Positions 44,060 to 55,335 of a stretch of DNA of 64,000 nucleotides are shown here, piece by piece. The stretch covers positions 5,684,001 to 5,748,000 of the forward strand of contig JAKSXM010000263.1 in assembly GCA_022575985.1 (NCBI GenBank). The letters are read 5' to 3'. The translations under genes and the position numbers were made by a program. Source of the stretch: Anagrus nilaparvatae (Eukaryota > Arthropoda > Insecta > Hymenoptera > Mymaridae). The notes below the pieces were generated by a model. The model searched no databases. It was not told the origin of the DNA and was given only the letters and a program-made list of their open reading frames with translations. Every line of letters begins with the position of its first letter. Position 1 is the stretch's first letter.

Positions 44060-44101
44060 AGAGCTGTTATGGTGAAGATGAAAACGGTCTTACCTTAGAA
44101 G
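44060..44101 (+). CDS. Microexon gene, exon 7 (42 nt)
   Basis: Between a cttttttag acceptor and a GTAAAG donor; phase 1 at both ends, reading SCYGEDENGLTLE. It joins in frame with the terminal exon. Confidence 0.5.
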
Positions 44102-44189
44102 GTAAAGTGAAAATTTACAGTTCTGTATATAAATTTGGTTATAATTTTCTTGTAGTAAAATAATATGATTTTTTTATTTTTTTTCGCAG

Positions 44190-44305
44190 CACAGATTGGT
44201 CTTGGTTATGGAAATCGTAAGCATTTTAACCCGGAGTTAAGTATCAGCAGTAATGATAATAATAGTGATGTTGATGATTTTGAGACTGATAATGGAAATT
44301 TTTAA
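44190..44305 (+). CDS. Microexon gene, terminal exon
   Basis: After a tttcgcag acceptor, phase 1, it reads AQIGLGYGNRKHFNPELSIS then SNDNNSDVDDFETDNGNF and a TAA at 44303-44305. The acidic, Asn-rich tail resembles in style the acidic exon at 16432-16893, but the sequences do not align. A gypsy fragment starts a few bases downstream. Confidence 0.5.
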
Positions 44306-44317
44306 AAATGTATTTTT

Positions 44318-44950
44318 GCAGTAGATTCAGTAAAATATTTAGGACATATAATAAGTAGTAACCGTGTTAGTCCTCTTAATGATAACTTAATATCCAAAAA
44401 CTCAAAAAAATATTCGTCAATTTTTAGGTAAAATAAATTCTTATAATAAATACATACAAAAAAACTCTTTTACATCTGATCCTCTACACAACAAAACTAT
44501 AAAGAAATTACTATGTACACAACCAGTTTTAGAAATTTTCGATAAAGATTTACCAATACATATCTACACAGATGCAAGCTTAGAAGGATTAGGCGCTGTC
44601 TTAAAATAACCACAAGAAAATGGCATAGAATAACCTGTTGCATATTTGTCCAAGAAAACTAATGAAGATCAGAAAAAAAGGAGTGCAGTCTACCTGGAAT
44701 ATTTAGCCATAAAAGAAGCTATACAATATTGACAACATTGGCTCATCGGAAAACAATTTTTAGTTTTTTCAGATCATAAACCACTTGATAATCTAAATCT
44801 TAAGGCCAGAATAGATGAAAAACTTGAAGACATAGCATACTATTTATCACAATATGATTTTCAGATAAGATATAACCAAGGTAAAGTCAACGCAGATGCT
44901 GATTACCTAAGCAGAAATCCTGTATTAGAACCGTATGAAAATAAAAATGA
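44318..44950 (+). pseudogene. Ty3/gypsy reverse transcriptase end and RNase H
   Basis: Begins with VDSVKYLGHIIS, the end of the reverse transcriptase. The connection domain (RQFLGKIN-like, shifted frame) and KLLCTQPVLEIFDKDLPI follow. RNase H motifs IYTDASLEGLGAVLK, YLEYLAIKEAIQY and FLVFSDHKPL follow, then YDFQIRYNQGKVNADADYLS. There are at least two stops and one frameshift. The upstream gag, protease and polymerase are missing, so the element is truncated on the left at the border with the microexon gene. Confidence 0.85.
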
Positions 44951-46030
44951 ACAGTTAAAAGTTGTAAATTTAATCAAATGAGTTGATATTTTAGAAGATC
45001 AAAAATGTAAAGAATATATAAAAAGCAAAAAAGAAAAATTAATCAAGAAAAATTATGTCTACTACAGAAAAATTAAAAATAAAGAAAAAATTTTATTATC
45101 AGAAGACTTTAGTATAGCTCTTATTAAAGACATTCATGAAATCTGGTGCCACACAGGTATATAAAATATGCAAAAGAAGATAAGCCCCTTTTATATGGCT
45201 AAAAATTTAACAAAAAATATGAAGAAAATTTGCATAAAAAATAAATCAAGAGGAAAGGATAAATTTGGACTCATGTCTCACTTGGTACCGGCTAAAAATT
45301 TATTTGATATAATGTCAATAGATACAATCGGCGGATTTAGAGGTTCAAGATCCACAAAAAATACTTACATCTTTTAGTTGACCACTTCATAAGGCATGCA
45401 TATATTCTAACTTCGAAAAGTCTATTTGCAGATGATTTTATAAAATTAATTAATACTGCAGCAGAAAACAACAAAATTTTTACTGCAGTAGACTCATCAT
45501 TTTCAAATGTTTTAAATGAAAGATTAAACCAAATCCCTTGTCAACAAAATTAGATGCAAAATAAATAAAAGAAATAACAAAATTGCTTATTGGACAATTA
45601 TTGTGTAACAAATGAAAGCACAAAAATGTATTATCAAACAGAGCATACAACTACTAGTTTTTTTTTGAAAATATTCATTGTAAGGTACAAGTACCGTAGC
45701 AATACCAGATGAACTCAAAGAAATAAATACAAATGCTAATTGGTTAAAAGAAGAATTGCAATAGAAAATACAATTAAACCGCATAACAAGAATAAGAAAA
45801 TTTTTGAAAAAAATTGAAAGGACTTCCAGTTTGACACAGGAGATGGTTTTTATAGAAAATGGAAACAAGTTAAAAAAATTAACTGAGTTAAGACTTGTAC
45901 CGTATAAAATAATACAAAAAATAGCAACTGCAATTTACAACATAGATACAGTCCATAAAAAATCCGAATCAAATCTTTTTCATCACTAAGCTAATTCCAG
46001 CCGTGTTATAAATTGGAGGACCAATTTTTT
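44951..46030 (+). pseudogene. Ty3/gypsy integrase (broken) and 3' end
   Basis: Contains HEIWCHTG of the zinc-binding domain, then FDIMSIDTIGGFRGSRST with the first catalytic Asp, and after a frameshift ADDFIKLINTAAENNK and FTAVDSSFSNVLNERL. The last integrase part is shuffled. A late block with LTELRLVPYKIIQKIATAIY corresponds to the GPYxI-type C-terminal domain. A purine tract aagatgggaga at about 46034 precedes TGTTAAGAGAATG, a plausible 3' LTR start at about 46045; the LTR end is not found. Confidence 0.75.
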
Positions 46031-46847
46031 TCAAGATGGGAGATGTTAAGAGAATGTATACTCTAAAAAACGATAGATAAGTTAAGATAGATTTTATATA
46101 CACATTATATATATTAAAAAAAGTGGTTTAAGATATAATCATAAATACTAATCTTTTATATTATTTATCACTAAAATCGAATAATATAAAGAAAATAACT
46201 TTTACTTGGTCGAAATACTTCAATACGATTAAAAACTCTTAAAATTATTAAGAACGATTAAAAAAGATTTAATCGTTTTCAATTGTCAACAATTTCGAAG
46301 GTCAAATTTGATAACTTTTTTAATTATTTTGAATCGTATTGTTCCGTGAGGCTGATAAGCACTTCTGTCCTCAATTTCTAAATTTAATTTATTTTCTAGT
46401 TGTACCCAGTCTACCAAATCTTCCTGAATTTCTGTTCCAAAGATTTCAAATTAGGTTCTTTATTATACATGAGCGCAAAAAAGGAGTTTGTTATATTTTA
46501 TGATTTTTAATGATTTTTCAAGGCTTGAATATTTTACGCAATTCCTTTAATATTAGGTTCTTATCTTTATCTAAAGATGGTTTTGCTTGCGAAAAAGTTT
46601 CTCATAAATAGTGCTTTTTGAACTTAACAATAACTTCTTATAGCTAAAAGTTACTTTGTCTTATCTATCCCATTCGATCCCATATTCATACATTGTATGT
46701 TCATAAATCAAATAAAAGTGCTTAATATAAAGGGCTATGTCATGTCGTGTTATTTTATTTTTTATATAATAGGATTTAGCTTTCAAATTTAAGTAACAAG
46801 TTTTTTAAAATTTAATTGCATTATTTTTGTTTTTATTTTCATATTAG
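46031..46847. other. Possible LTR remnant and intron
   Basis: After the presumed gypsy 3' LTR start the sequence is AT-rich. A minus-strand open segment near 46449-46290 (GTEIQEDLVDWVQLENKL) is not recognised. The last bases form a polypyrimidine tract and the TTAG acceptor of the kinase exon. Confidence 0.4.
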
Positions 46848-47474
46848 ATACATAGTATTCTTCAAAGAGGACCTCGAGTCTTTATTTTTATGCGATATGC
46901 TGAAAATGGAGATTTATTAGAATACATTAAAGAAAAAGGTCCTGTATCTGAGCTACATTCAAAATTTTGGTTTAAACAAATTATTTCAGGACTTGATTAT
47001 CTTCATAAACAAAATATAGCCCACCGAGATTTGAAGTGTGAAAATATTTTACTATCAAAAAAATACCATGCTAAATTAGCTGATTTTGGATTTTCTCGTT
47101 ATTGTATAAATAAAACAGGACGTCAAGTATTAAGCCAAACTTTTTGTGGTTCTGCAGCTTATGCTGCCCCAGAGGTAGTTGCTGGTATACCTTATAATCC
47201 AAAATTGGCAGACGTATGGTCTCTTGGAGTAATTTTATTTATTATGTTAAATGCCAGAATGCCTTTTGATGACAAAAATATTCAAACATTATTTCAAGCT
47301 CAGATGACAAAGCAATGGGATTTTCAATCTGATGCGAGCATTTTAGTTACAGACTCAGTAAAAAAATTTGTCAGAAAAATTTTAGAGCCAGATATAACTG
47401 CGAGGTTAACGGTTCAAGGAATTTTAAAACACGAATGGATGCTGCCAAAAAAAGAAAAACTTAGAAGTATTTAA
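46848..47474 (+). CDS. TSSK-like: Testis-specific-type Ser/Thr kinase, C-lobe exon
   Basis: An exon of 208 codons after a catattag acceptor, phase 0, ending at TAA 47472-47474. It reads RGPRVFIFMRYAENGDLLEY (hinge and start of the C-lobe), AHRDLKCENILL (catalytic loop), LADFGFSR (Mg-binding loop), TFCGSAAYAAPEVVAGIPY (activation segment and APE), DVWSLGVILFIML and ARLTVQGILKHEWM. The CGSxAYAAPE and DLLEYI features are those of the TSSK family of CAMK-related kinases, acting in spermatogenesis in animals. All C-lobe catalytic residues are intact. The N-lobe with the Gly-rich loop and VAIK Lys is not in the window upstream; the gypsy element occupies that space. Confidence 0.8.
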   Translation: MHSILQRGPRVFIFMRYAENGDLLEYIKEKGPVSELHSKFWFKQIISGLDYLHKQNIAHRDLKCENILLSKKYHAKLADFGFSRYCINKTGRQVLSQTFCGSAAYAAPEVVAGIPYNPKLADVWSLGVILFIMLNARMPFDDKNIQTLFQAQMTKQWDFQSDASILVTDSVKKFVRKILEPDITARLTVQGILKHEWMLPKKEKLRSI

Positions 47475-48205
47475 GAGTCAGTTAGTACTAAAATTAATCA
47501 TATCTTTTTTTATTTAGTATATTTAGATATAATTTAAAATGCGCTTAGGTGCCCCACTTCTCATCCAGCTATTTATATATTTGAGAATTTATTTGTGTAT
47601 CCGTCTGTCATTCTGTTTGTTTATAATCTTATAACTAAAGCTCCACAGAATTATTGACTTGAAACAGCTATAAATTCTTATGTGTTATAATGTTATCACA
47701 TAAGTTTATAACATATGTTATAACAATATTATTATTATTATTATTATTTATTTCCAGTTAAAATTACATTACAAATTTACAAAATTGTGAATGTAACCCA
47801 AAGGGGCAAATCCCGTGTATGGGCCTGGCTTAACAAAAAATATCTAATATATAATACTTAAAAAGTAAATAATATACGTGAACATAAAAATTTAACCTGA
47901 AAAAATTACATCGCGAAAGCCGTTTAACATCACTAATACTACAGGAAAGGAGGTAAAATCTGAAAGCAGTAATTAGAGGCAAATAGCAGATACTTGATGT
48001 AACTTGAATTTTGTTAAAAAAGGTGCCAGTACCGAAGTAAACAACTTCTGATAGTTGTAAAAAAGGTGGGGGGCGGAGGGGGAGAAACTCATTGGGGGGG
48101 GGGGGGTAAAAAAATGACGTATCCAATCGATAAATCACCATTTTTTAACATAAAAACATTGAAATTTTTCATAAAAATGCACCCCTTCCGAGTTATAGCG
48201 CAATA
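47475..48205. other. Downstream stretch with repeat scraps
   Basis: It contains an (att)n microsatellite at about 47730-47755, a phrase tccgtctgtcattctgtttg typical of transposon ends, and a G-rich tract at 48065-48109 (runs of 6, 5 and 13 G). No gene is recognised. Confidence 0.4.
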
Positions 48206-48454
48206 ACCCGTACAAACTCATCGTATACAGTACTGCATTGAGTACTCTATAGAGCAGCGTATAGATTAATCTATACAATACTCTATACGATGCTCTATAG
48301 AGTAATCTATACGGTACTTTATAGAGTAATCTATATGGTACTCTATACGGCAAAATTCCGTATAGAGTATTCTATAGAGTACCCTATAGAGTACCCTATA
48401 GATTACCCTATAGAGTACTCTATACGGTACTCTATACGGTGAGTTTGTACGGGT
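48206..48454. mobile_element. 249-bp TIR element filled with CTATAGAG palindromes
   Basis: The ends acccgtacaaactca and tgagtttgtacgggt are perfect 15-bp inverted repeats, extending imperfectly. The interior is built of about fifteen short palindromic words of the form actctatagagt or ctctatacggtac, with frequent spacing near 15 bp. All frames are therefore periodic (Leu-Tyr-Arg repeats on the minus strand), which is a by-product and not a gene. Confidence 0.8.
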
Positions 48455-48820
48455 AAAAGTGTGATTTTTACAAAAAAATTTTAAATTATTTAAAGTTTTT
48501 TTAATTTACTTAAAATCTGGTAGTATTACAAAAAAAATTATTTATTACTAATATGAAGTGTTTTTGTTGACAAATAAAGCGATTTTTTTTTCGTATAATT
48601 AATATTAAAGGAGATATGACAAGGCAAAAATGGTTGTTTAACGAAAAATTAAGAAACATTTAACTTCATGGAAAATTTTTACACGACAAATGTTTATAGG
48701 CAGCGGTTTTTTAAGAGATTACATAAAAGTTCCTACTTTACGTGTTTCTTTGGCGCGCGCGGTTAATTTACGCATTGTTTATTTCAATTGTATATTGTTT
48801 GTTATTGTTCCAATTAAAAA

Positions 48821-49760
48821 AACGCTGCCAAGTAATTGGCACTATGGTTCCTCATTAGCAATAACAAAATGTTCTAATGGTCTATTTTACCTAACAAAGT
48901 ATAATGTCATAAGAAAAACTAAGAATGATCTTTAAATGATCTTTTTATTGATACTGTTAGCTTATCGAAAAAATTAGGTTTTTTACATAAAAAAAAGAAG
49001 ATTTTTCTACACTAGTTTTATGATAATTATGTCTGATAGACAGTTTTTGGTGTAGCTGGTGTAGTTATATCTTGAAGACATAATTACACCAGCTACAGGA
49101 ATAAAGAAAAATGCTTAGCTATGTTTAAATTGAGGAATAAAAATGATACCTAGTAAAAACGTTAATTCTAGATATTAGTAATTTCATATAAATAAATTTA
49201 CCTCCAAAAAGAAAAAAATTTATGGTGTTTTTTTAATTTTTTTATGTAAAAAATGTTGAAAAAAAAAAATTTGAAAAATTACGTATCAGATAGAGAAATC
49301 CTTTACGAATAATAGTTCTAGATATTCATACTTTCATAGAAAGAAATTAAGTACTAAGTCCTAAAAAAAAAAAATTATGAATTTTTTCTAATTTTTTTAT
49401 GTAAAAATCGGATTGAGACTCTGTATCAGATGGAGAAATCCTTTACAAACGATAATTCTAGATATTTGTACTTTCATAGGAAGAAATTAAGTACTGCGTC
49501 CTAAAATAAAAAAAATTTTGGCATTTCTTGTAATTTTTGGCAAAAAAAATTTTAGAAAAAAAATTTTGAAAAAATTGAGTATCAGGTCCAAAAAAATACT
49601 ACAAACGATATTTCTAAAATTAGTGCTTCCACAGAAATAAATTAAGTTCTGCGTCCATAAAGAAAAAAAAATTGGTATTTTTAGCTTCCTGAGGTCTCAA
49701 AACGTGCTTATATGCCAAAAAAACAGAAAAAAATATTTGACCGATCACAATGGTTCCTCT
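48821..49760 (+). mobile_element. HINE-like element H2
   Basis: Starts aacgctgccaagtaattggc and tatggttcctcatta, then four subunits spaced about 150 bp (positions 49179, 49329, 49479, 49624), and ends with the family's 3' block (tgaggtctcaaaacgtgctt ... tggttcctct) but without the second hairpin arm. Its 5' part matches H5 at 18731. Confidence 0.7.
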
Positions 49761-50754
49761 AAAATTAATGGAACTAAAATTTTTATGTAAAAATAATCTT
49801 AAGGTCTTTCTCGATTTTTCCCTCACTTCAAGTTTTTTCCTACTCAAAATTCCCTCGATACTTTTTTGATTTGAAGTTAAAAGTTATAGAAAAAATTTTT
49901 TCCGAAAAAATTTGCTAATTAATATATTTTAGCCAAAAAATTTGTTTAAATTAATTTTTTTACGCCTATGTTTTAAAGTAATGTTTGAAAAAAATTATAG
50001 CAAAAAAATTTTTTTAAAAAGTTAAAAACTGATTTAGATTAGTAGTAAAAATAATTAGTAATTTTTTAATAACAATAAAGGATTTTTTTTTTTTTTTTGA
50101 TTTCGGTATCACAACCAAAATATATTTTTCTATCGATTGCCAAAAAAAATTCAAATCCGCTAATTTTTATTTTTTTAATTTTTAATCAGTAAATCCGTCA
50201 GTTCGTTTGTCATTTTTCAAATTTCTATCGTCTTCAATCGTCTATGGTTCTCAATCGTATACCACATCTATAGTATTCTATAGTATAGTTCCGTCAGGGA
50301 AAGAACCTCGAACCGGCAGGTGTCATATTTTTTTTAAAATATTTTTTTCATTGTTGAAAATTTCGAGAACTGCAATAAAATGATTTTGGTGAGTATACTG
50401 ATATAAGAGAATTAAATTTATTTATTGATTAATAATTAAAATTTTTTTTTTCTTATCTCTTTTTGTCACTTTATATCACTTTTAGTTAAAGTTTAGATAG
50501 TTATTGGGTACTTTTTAAGAGCGAAATAATATTTCACAAAATATTAAATAATAAATTTTTAGTGTTGGGGAAAAACTTATACTTAGACTACCTAATATAA
50601 ACTCCCATAGAAAAGAAGTTGTGAGAAAAGAGGGACTTTAGTAAAATTTCGTCAGCAATCCAGCTCTGCCATTAGTTTTAAAAAATTCCTACAATGAGAG
50701 CCGAAAAATAGAATTGTTCACATACTAGTTTGCAAAAGCTGTAAAAAAATATAT
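49761..50754. other. AT-rich stretch
   Basis: No gene recognised. Near 50255-50320 there is a short tctatagtattctatagtat palindromic tract similar to 60800-60870, followed by ccgtcagggaaag. Confidence 0.45.
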
Positions 50755-50935
50755 CTCCTTAATTTTTTTCAGGATTTGGGAAAACTTGGGTTTCTGCATA
50801 TATTTTCACCCAAGCATATTTCCCGATTTTCCAAGACGGCAGGTTGAAAAACATTAAAAAAACTTTATACATTACCCGGGGGTTTTTCAGGTTGAGAAAA
50901 ATATTTTTATGAATGAAAAGAATGTGCAGTTTTCT
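50755..50935. mobile_element. Fragment of the 24705-type foldback element
   Basis: Shares the module order of the element at 24705-26164: a cccgattttccaagacggc block, aaacattaaaaa, then attacccgggggttttt and ggttgagaaaa. The ends of the family are absent. Confidence 0.6.
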
Positions 50936-52273
50936 AGTTGGCACAAATGAGCCAGCCAATAGGAGAGCCTCTTTTCTCTCTGTCTTTCTTGAAGCAATAC
51001 GACTCTTGTTAGAGTCGATAAGTACGATTTCCGCGTTATGTTCCTAACTTACCTCAAAATCTTATTACTGTTCACGTACGATATCTGAACACGGTTATTT
51101 ATTTTTTACCAAACTTCGCAAGAGTTTATTTAATAACTATTATTTTATTTTCACACTAAAAATATTGAACTGAACTGTATTAAATTTAAAAATAAAGTGA
51201 AATCTTTTTTTTATAAAAATCAACTTTTTTTAAATATATTTATGCAATTAAAAAAAAATAACGGGAATTAATTTTATATACACAATCATCAACTTTTTTT
51301 TTATTATTATTGTTACAAATTTTATTTTGTATCCTAAAGAATTATTAATGAAATTGATATCTGGAAGGAATTCAGGCCACTGTGGCCCTTCTATGATTTG
51401 CATTCCTTCTTGACCTTCATTTTTTTCATAAGTTATTTAGAATGTTTTAACAGCATCCATTATTACTCAATTTTAAGGTAATATGTTAATTTAAAATCTG
51501 TCATTGTTTATACAGGAACAAAATGTATAAGAAGAAAATTTTAAGACAATTATTAAAAAATTTATTTAATACATGTTATATAAAAAAAGTAAATTGTTTG
51601 TTTAATTAATAAAACCTAATGTATCAAAATTTTTTACAAAAAAAAAAAATAAGTTTAAAAAAAACTTTCATTTTAAAATAGAAGTGACAACTTCTTAATA
51701 CAAAAGAAAATAAGCTTGCGCGACAACTAAATTACAATCATACCTGATTAAAAAATTTTCAGTATTAAAAAAAAAATTTTTATGCATACAATACAATCTA
51801 AAAATATTAACTTTTACAAAATGTCTCAATTTAACCAGCCTTAAATTATAGTACATGAGTTTGATTCTTGTACACGCAAAATTGTACAAAATAAATTTTC
51901 ACTCTGGAAAACTAGTTAAAAATTTACTACATTTAATTTAAATCATTTAGAGTGTTTTAAATTATAAAGCCACTAATACTCCTTAAAATGAATACATAAA
52001 TTTTATAAACTTTATTCTTAAGTATTTTACAAAACATACGTATAAAAATTTTTCATACATTAAACAAGGAAAGGAGCGAAAATTTTATTTAAGTGCTTTT
52101 GCACTATGGAATACATTATTCAAATGTACATAATGTGTAGATAAATAGGAATATACAAAGAGAAAGATCGAATGGTTTAAATAAAGACTAAGCAAATTAT
52201 GCTTGGGGTAAATTATAGTAGATGTATTTGATCCTTGTACAAGCAAAATTGTATAATCCCACACCCCTAATTT
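50936..52273. other. AT-rich stretch
   Basis: No gene, RNA or element border could be supported. Two related AT-rich passages containing aaattatagta and gtacaagcaaaattgtataa (near 51845 and 52215) suggest a decayed local duplication. Confidence 0.45.
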
Positions 52274-52372
52274 ACATTCCCCAGTTGCAACCTGTACATC
52301 AGCGGTACATTCCCCAGTTGCAACCTGTGCAGCATCGGTACATTCCCCAGTTGCAACCTACATGCAGGAATG
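52274..52372. repeat. 33-bp tandem repeat, three copies
   Basis: The unit beginning acattccccagttgcaacct recurs at 52274, 52307 and 52340 with an exact 33-bp period and very little divergence, pointing to recent expansion. Confidence 0.85.
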
Positions 52373-53028
52373 AAGGATAATATAATGCTTTAGTAATTGT
52401 CTTTCAAAAGTAAAAATATACTAGTAAGTCATTATAAATAATGAGAAGTCTGAGTGAAGATTAAAATATATTAATGAGTAAAATAAAATATAAAATAAAA
52501 ATAATTATTTTATAATTTATAATTACGGTAACTATTAATATATTTTTTATTAAAAGATTCCTTAAAAAATAAAAAATTTGTATACAGAAAATTCAAGCAT
52601 GACAATAAGAAAAAGACAAAACAACAATTTACAACTAGCAAAATATGATAAGGATATGTCGAGTGATTCATATTAAAAGCAACTAAAGTAAATTACAAAA
52701 GGAAGTGAAAAAAATTGGAATTTTCGGTTCTTAGTTCTTTATAATAAAGTGAAAAAAATAACTTCATGATAGATGAATTTTTTTAAAAAACAAAATTATT
52801 CAAAGTCCCTAAAACCGAATTATTCCAAGTCCCTAAGCCCAGATTTTTCCCTAAACTAAGTCCCTAAATTGAAATTATTTTAAGTCTCATTCGACCCCCC
52901 CCCCCTTAACCGGACAAATTTGACCCCCCCCCCTTAATTTTCAAGTTCTGAGGTACCCCCTCCCTATAAACATGTTCCATGTTAATAGTCGTAACACTCA
53001 ATTACAGTGGGGCGAGGGGGGGAATAGT
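52373..53028. other. AT-rich stretch with C-tracts
   Basis: Two runs of 10 or more C (about 52893-52932), separated by ttaaccggacaaatttga, mean the minus strand has G-quadruplex potential. The phrase agtccctaaa is repeated four times just before (52803-52868). No gene. Confidence 0.45.
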
Positions 53029-53286
53029 TACTAGCTCTCACCAGATTTGTTCTAATATATATAGGTTTCTTGGGTCGCTGATTACGAATTTCGGAGCCCT
53101 ATATTAAATAAACTTGAGATTCACCCTTAAATCATCTAGAGTAATGAATATAGCGAAAATACCTTTCTTCGGGGTTAGTTATTGCTGATTTAGGAGTAAA
53201 GCCTTATCTTCTATAGAAATTACCTCAATAATCCTGATCAACGACCCAAAAAACCTATTCTAGACCAAACCTGGTGAGGGCTAGTA
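53029..53286. mobile_element. 258-bp MITE related to the 138-bp satellite
   Basis: The ends tactagctctcaccagattt and aaacctggtgagggctagta are inverted repeats, and pairing continues through ataggtttcttgggtcgctg / acgacccaaaaaacctatt. The inner arm resembles the monomer of the tandem array at 56161-58370 (gtaggttttttgggtcactg followed by cacgaat). Confidence 0.75.
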
Positions 53287-53524
53287 TATCAACAAAACCC
53301 GCATATTGAGTGGAGTATAACGCTTTACAAAAAAGAATATAACATAATTTTTTAATAGAAAAGAAAAAAGTGCTATAAAGTATCGGGGCCAAAGACTATT
53401 TTATTCTTTATTTCATTTATGTGAGGCTTTTAAATGATGCTTTACATTTTAAAATATTAAAAAGATGTAATTAAATTTACAAATATATTAACAGTAAATA
53501 TTAATATTTTGCAGAATTTTTAAT

Positions 53525-53641
53525 TTTTGGTTCCTCAAAGAGGAACCATTGTGATAGGTCAAATTTTGATTTTTGATTTTTTGGCATATAAGCACGTTTT
53601 GAGACCCCAGGAAGCTAAAAAACCGGTTTTTAAAAAAAGTA

Positions 53642-53695
<54 letters not shown>

Positions 53696-54316
53696 ATTGG
53701 TGATATTTCACAAACATTATGGAGTTAAGACCTAATTTTTTTTTCAAAAATTTTTTTATCAAAAAAGCTCGAGGTACTTTTTTTTTTTTTTAATTTGGAT
53801 GTAATACGTCATTTATTTCCACGAAAGTACTTATATTTGAAAGTATGGTTTTTACTCTAAATCTCGAAACTGATACTTAATTTTTTGAAAATTTTTTTTC
53901 CAAAATTTTTTTCACGAAAAAATACAAAAAACAACATTTTTTTTTTCTTTTTGGACGTAGTACCTAATTTATTTCTATGAAAGTACTAGTTTTAGAAAGT
54001 TTGTTATATATGTTATATATATTATTTACTTATATATGAAAGTATAGTTTTTACTCGATATCTCGAATCTGATACTTAATTTTTAAAAAATTTTTTTCCT
54101 AAATTTTTTTTTACAAAAAAATACAAAAAACACCAAATTTTTTTTTCTCTTTGGATGTAGCACCTAATTTATTTCTATGAGAGTACTAGTTTTAAACAGT
54201 TCATTTATAGTAATTTTTTGGATTTGATACCGAATTTTTCCAAAATTTATTTCTCAAAATTGGAAAAGTTTTCTCTCATTGTTTGAGGAACCTTAGTGCC
54301 AGCTAGTTGGCAGGGT
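53525..54316 (-). mobile_element. HINE-like element H3, complete, 0.8 kb
   Basis: On the minus strand it begins accctgccaactagctggca and aggttcctcaaacaatgag and ends with the ggttcctc-ttt-gaggaacc hairpin (53529-53547) and an A-run. Both ends match H1. The interior has fewer 157-bp subunits and a long GT microsatellite (53643-53690 on the plus strand). Confidence 0.8.
53643..53690. repeat. (GT)n microsatellite
   Basis: About 18 uninterrupted GT units flanked by gtat repeats, inside the HINE-like element H3. The equivalent position in H1 and H4 is also GT/AC-rich. Confidence 0.9.
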
Positions 54317-54333
54317 ATTTACAATTAATTCAA

Positions 54334-55335
54334 TTAACCCATTTACGCCCAAGCGAACGTAAAGGGAAAGTCAAAAAAAAATAGGTTCCCGTATAGACAG
54401 AGGCTTTTAAATTACATGTCTATCGTAAAATTTCATGCTCTTACTGAATCTGAAGTCAGATTTTACTTACCACGCTTTTAAATTCTCCAAAAATAGGGAT
54501 AAGGGGGGTGAAAAAGGGGCTAAAATAAAAATGACGGAAAAATCAATATAAAAAAAAAAAATGATACCAAAAAACATTTAAATTTACTTATTTGTGCAAA
54601 AAGCTTACATTTTATAGATTTATGAGATATTTAATTGAATTTCAACTCTTATATTGCAACTGGGGGTAGTTTTTCCCAAAAATTTCAAATATTGTTTTTT
54701 TAGTTCCAAATCGGTTCTAATAGGTAAATTTTACTCCTGATTCCATTTTTTGAATTTGTTTTGAGCTAAAACGCTTCTGTGAGCGTAAAAATAGGGCTTA
54801 TCAGGGCTAAATGGAACCTATAGAATTTACTATTCTTATATTTACCTTTTAAGGGTAATTTTTAAGAGCACAGAAGCATTTTAGCTCAAAACAAATTCAA
54901 AAAATGGAATTATTAGTAAAATTTACCTATTAGAACCGATTTGGAACTAAAAAAACAATATTTGATGTTTTTGGGAAAAACTACCCCTAGTTGCAATATC
55001 AGGGTTAAAATCCAATTAAATATCCCATAAACCTAAAAAATGTAAGTAAGTAAAAATGTAAGTTTTTTGCACAAATAAGTAAATTTAAATGTTTTTTGGT
55101 ATCATTTTTTTTTTTTTATATTGATTTTTCCGTCATTTTTATTTTAGCCCCTCTTTTGCACCCATTATCTCTATTTTTGGGGCATTTAAAAGGGTTGTAA
55201 GTAAAATCTTACTTCAGATTAGGTAAGAGCATGAAATTTAATATAGACATGTAATTTAAAAGCCTCTATCTATACGGGAACCTATTTTTTTTTTTTGACT
55301 TTCCGTTAACGTCCGCTTGGGCGTAAATGGGTTAA
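54334..55335. mobile_element. 1 kb piggyBac-like foldback element, TTAA target
   Basis: Ends ttaacccatttacgcccaag and cttgggcgtaaatgggttaa are perfect inverses. The arms pair along almost their whole length of about 460 bp (for example ccaaatcggttctaataggt near 54703 against acctattagaaccgatttgg near 54925) around a short loop near 54790-54860. TTAA borders and the CCC start fit a piggyBac-type non-autonomous element. No ORF. Confidence 0.85.

Noticed and set aside
48135..48353. Minus-strand open frame rich in Leu-Tyr-Arg repeats, looking like a repetitive protein
   Set aside because: It is a translation of the CTATAGAG palindromes in a TIR element; similar periodic strings appear in other frames.
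53559..53762. Frame with a His-Thr run
   Set aside because: Produced by the GT/AC microsatellite inside a HINE-like element.
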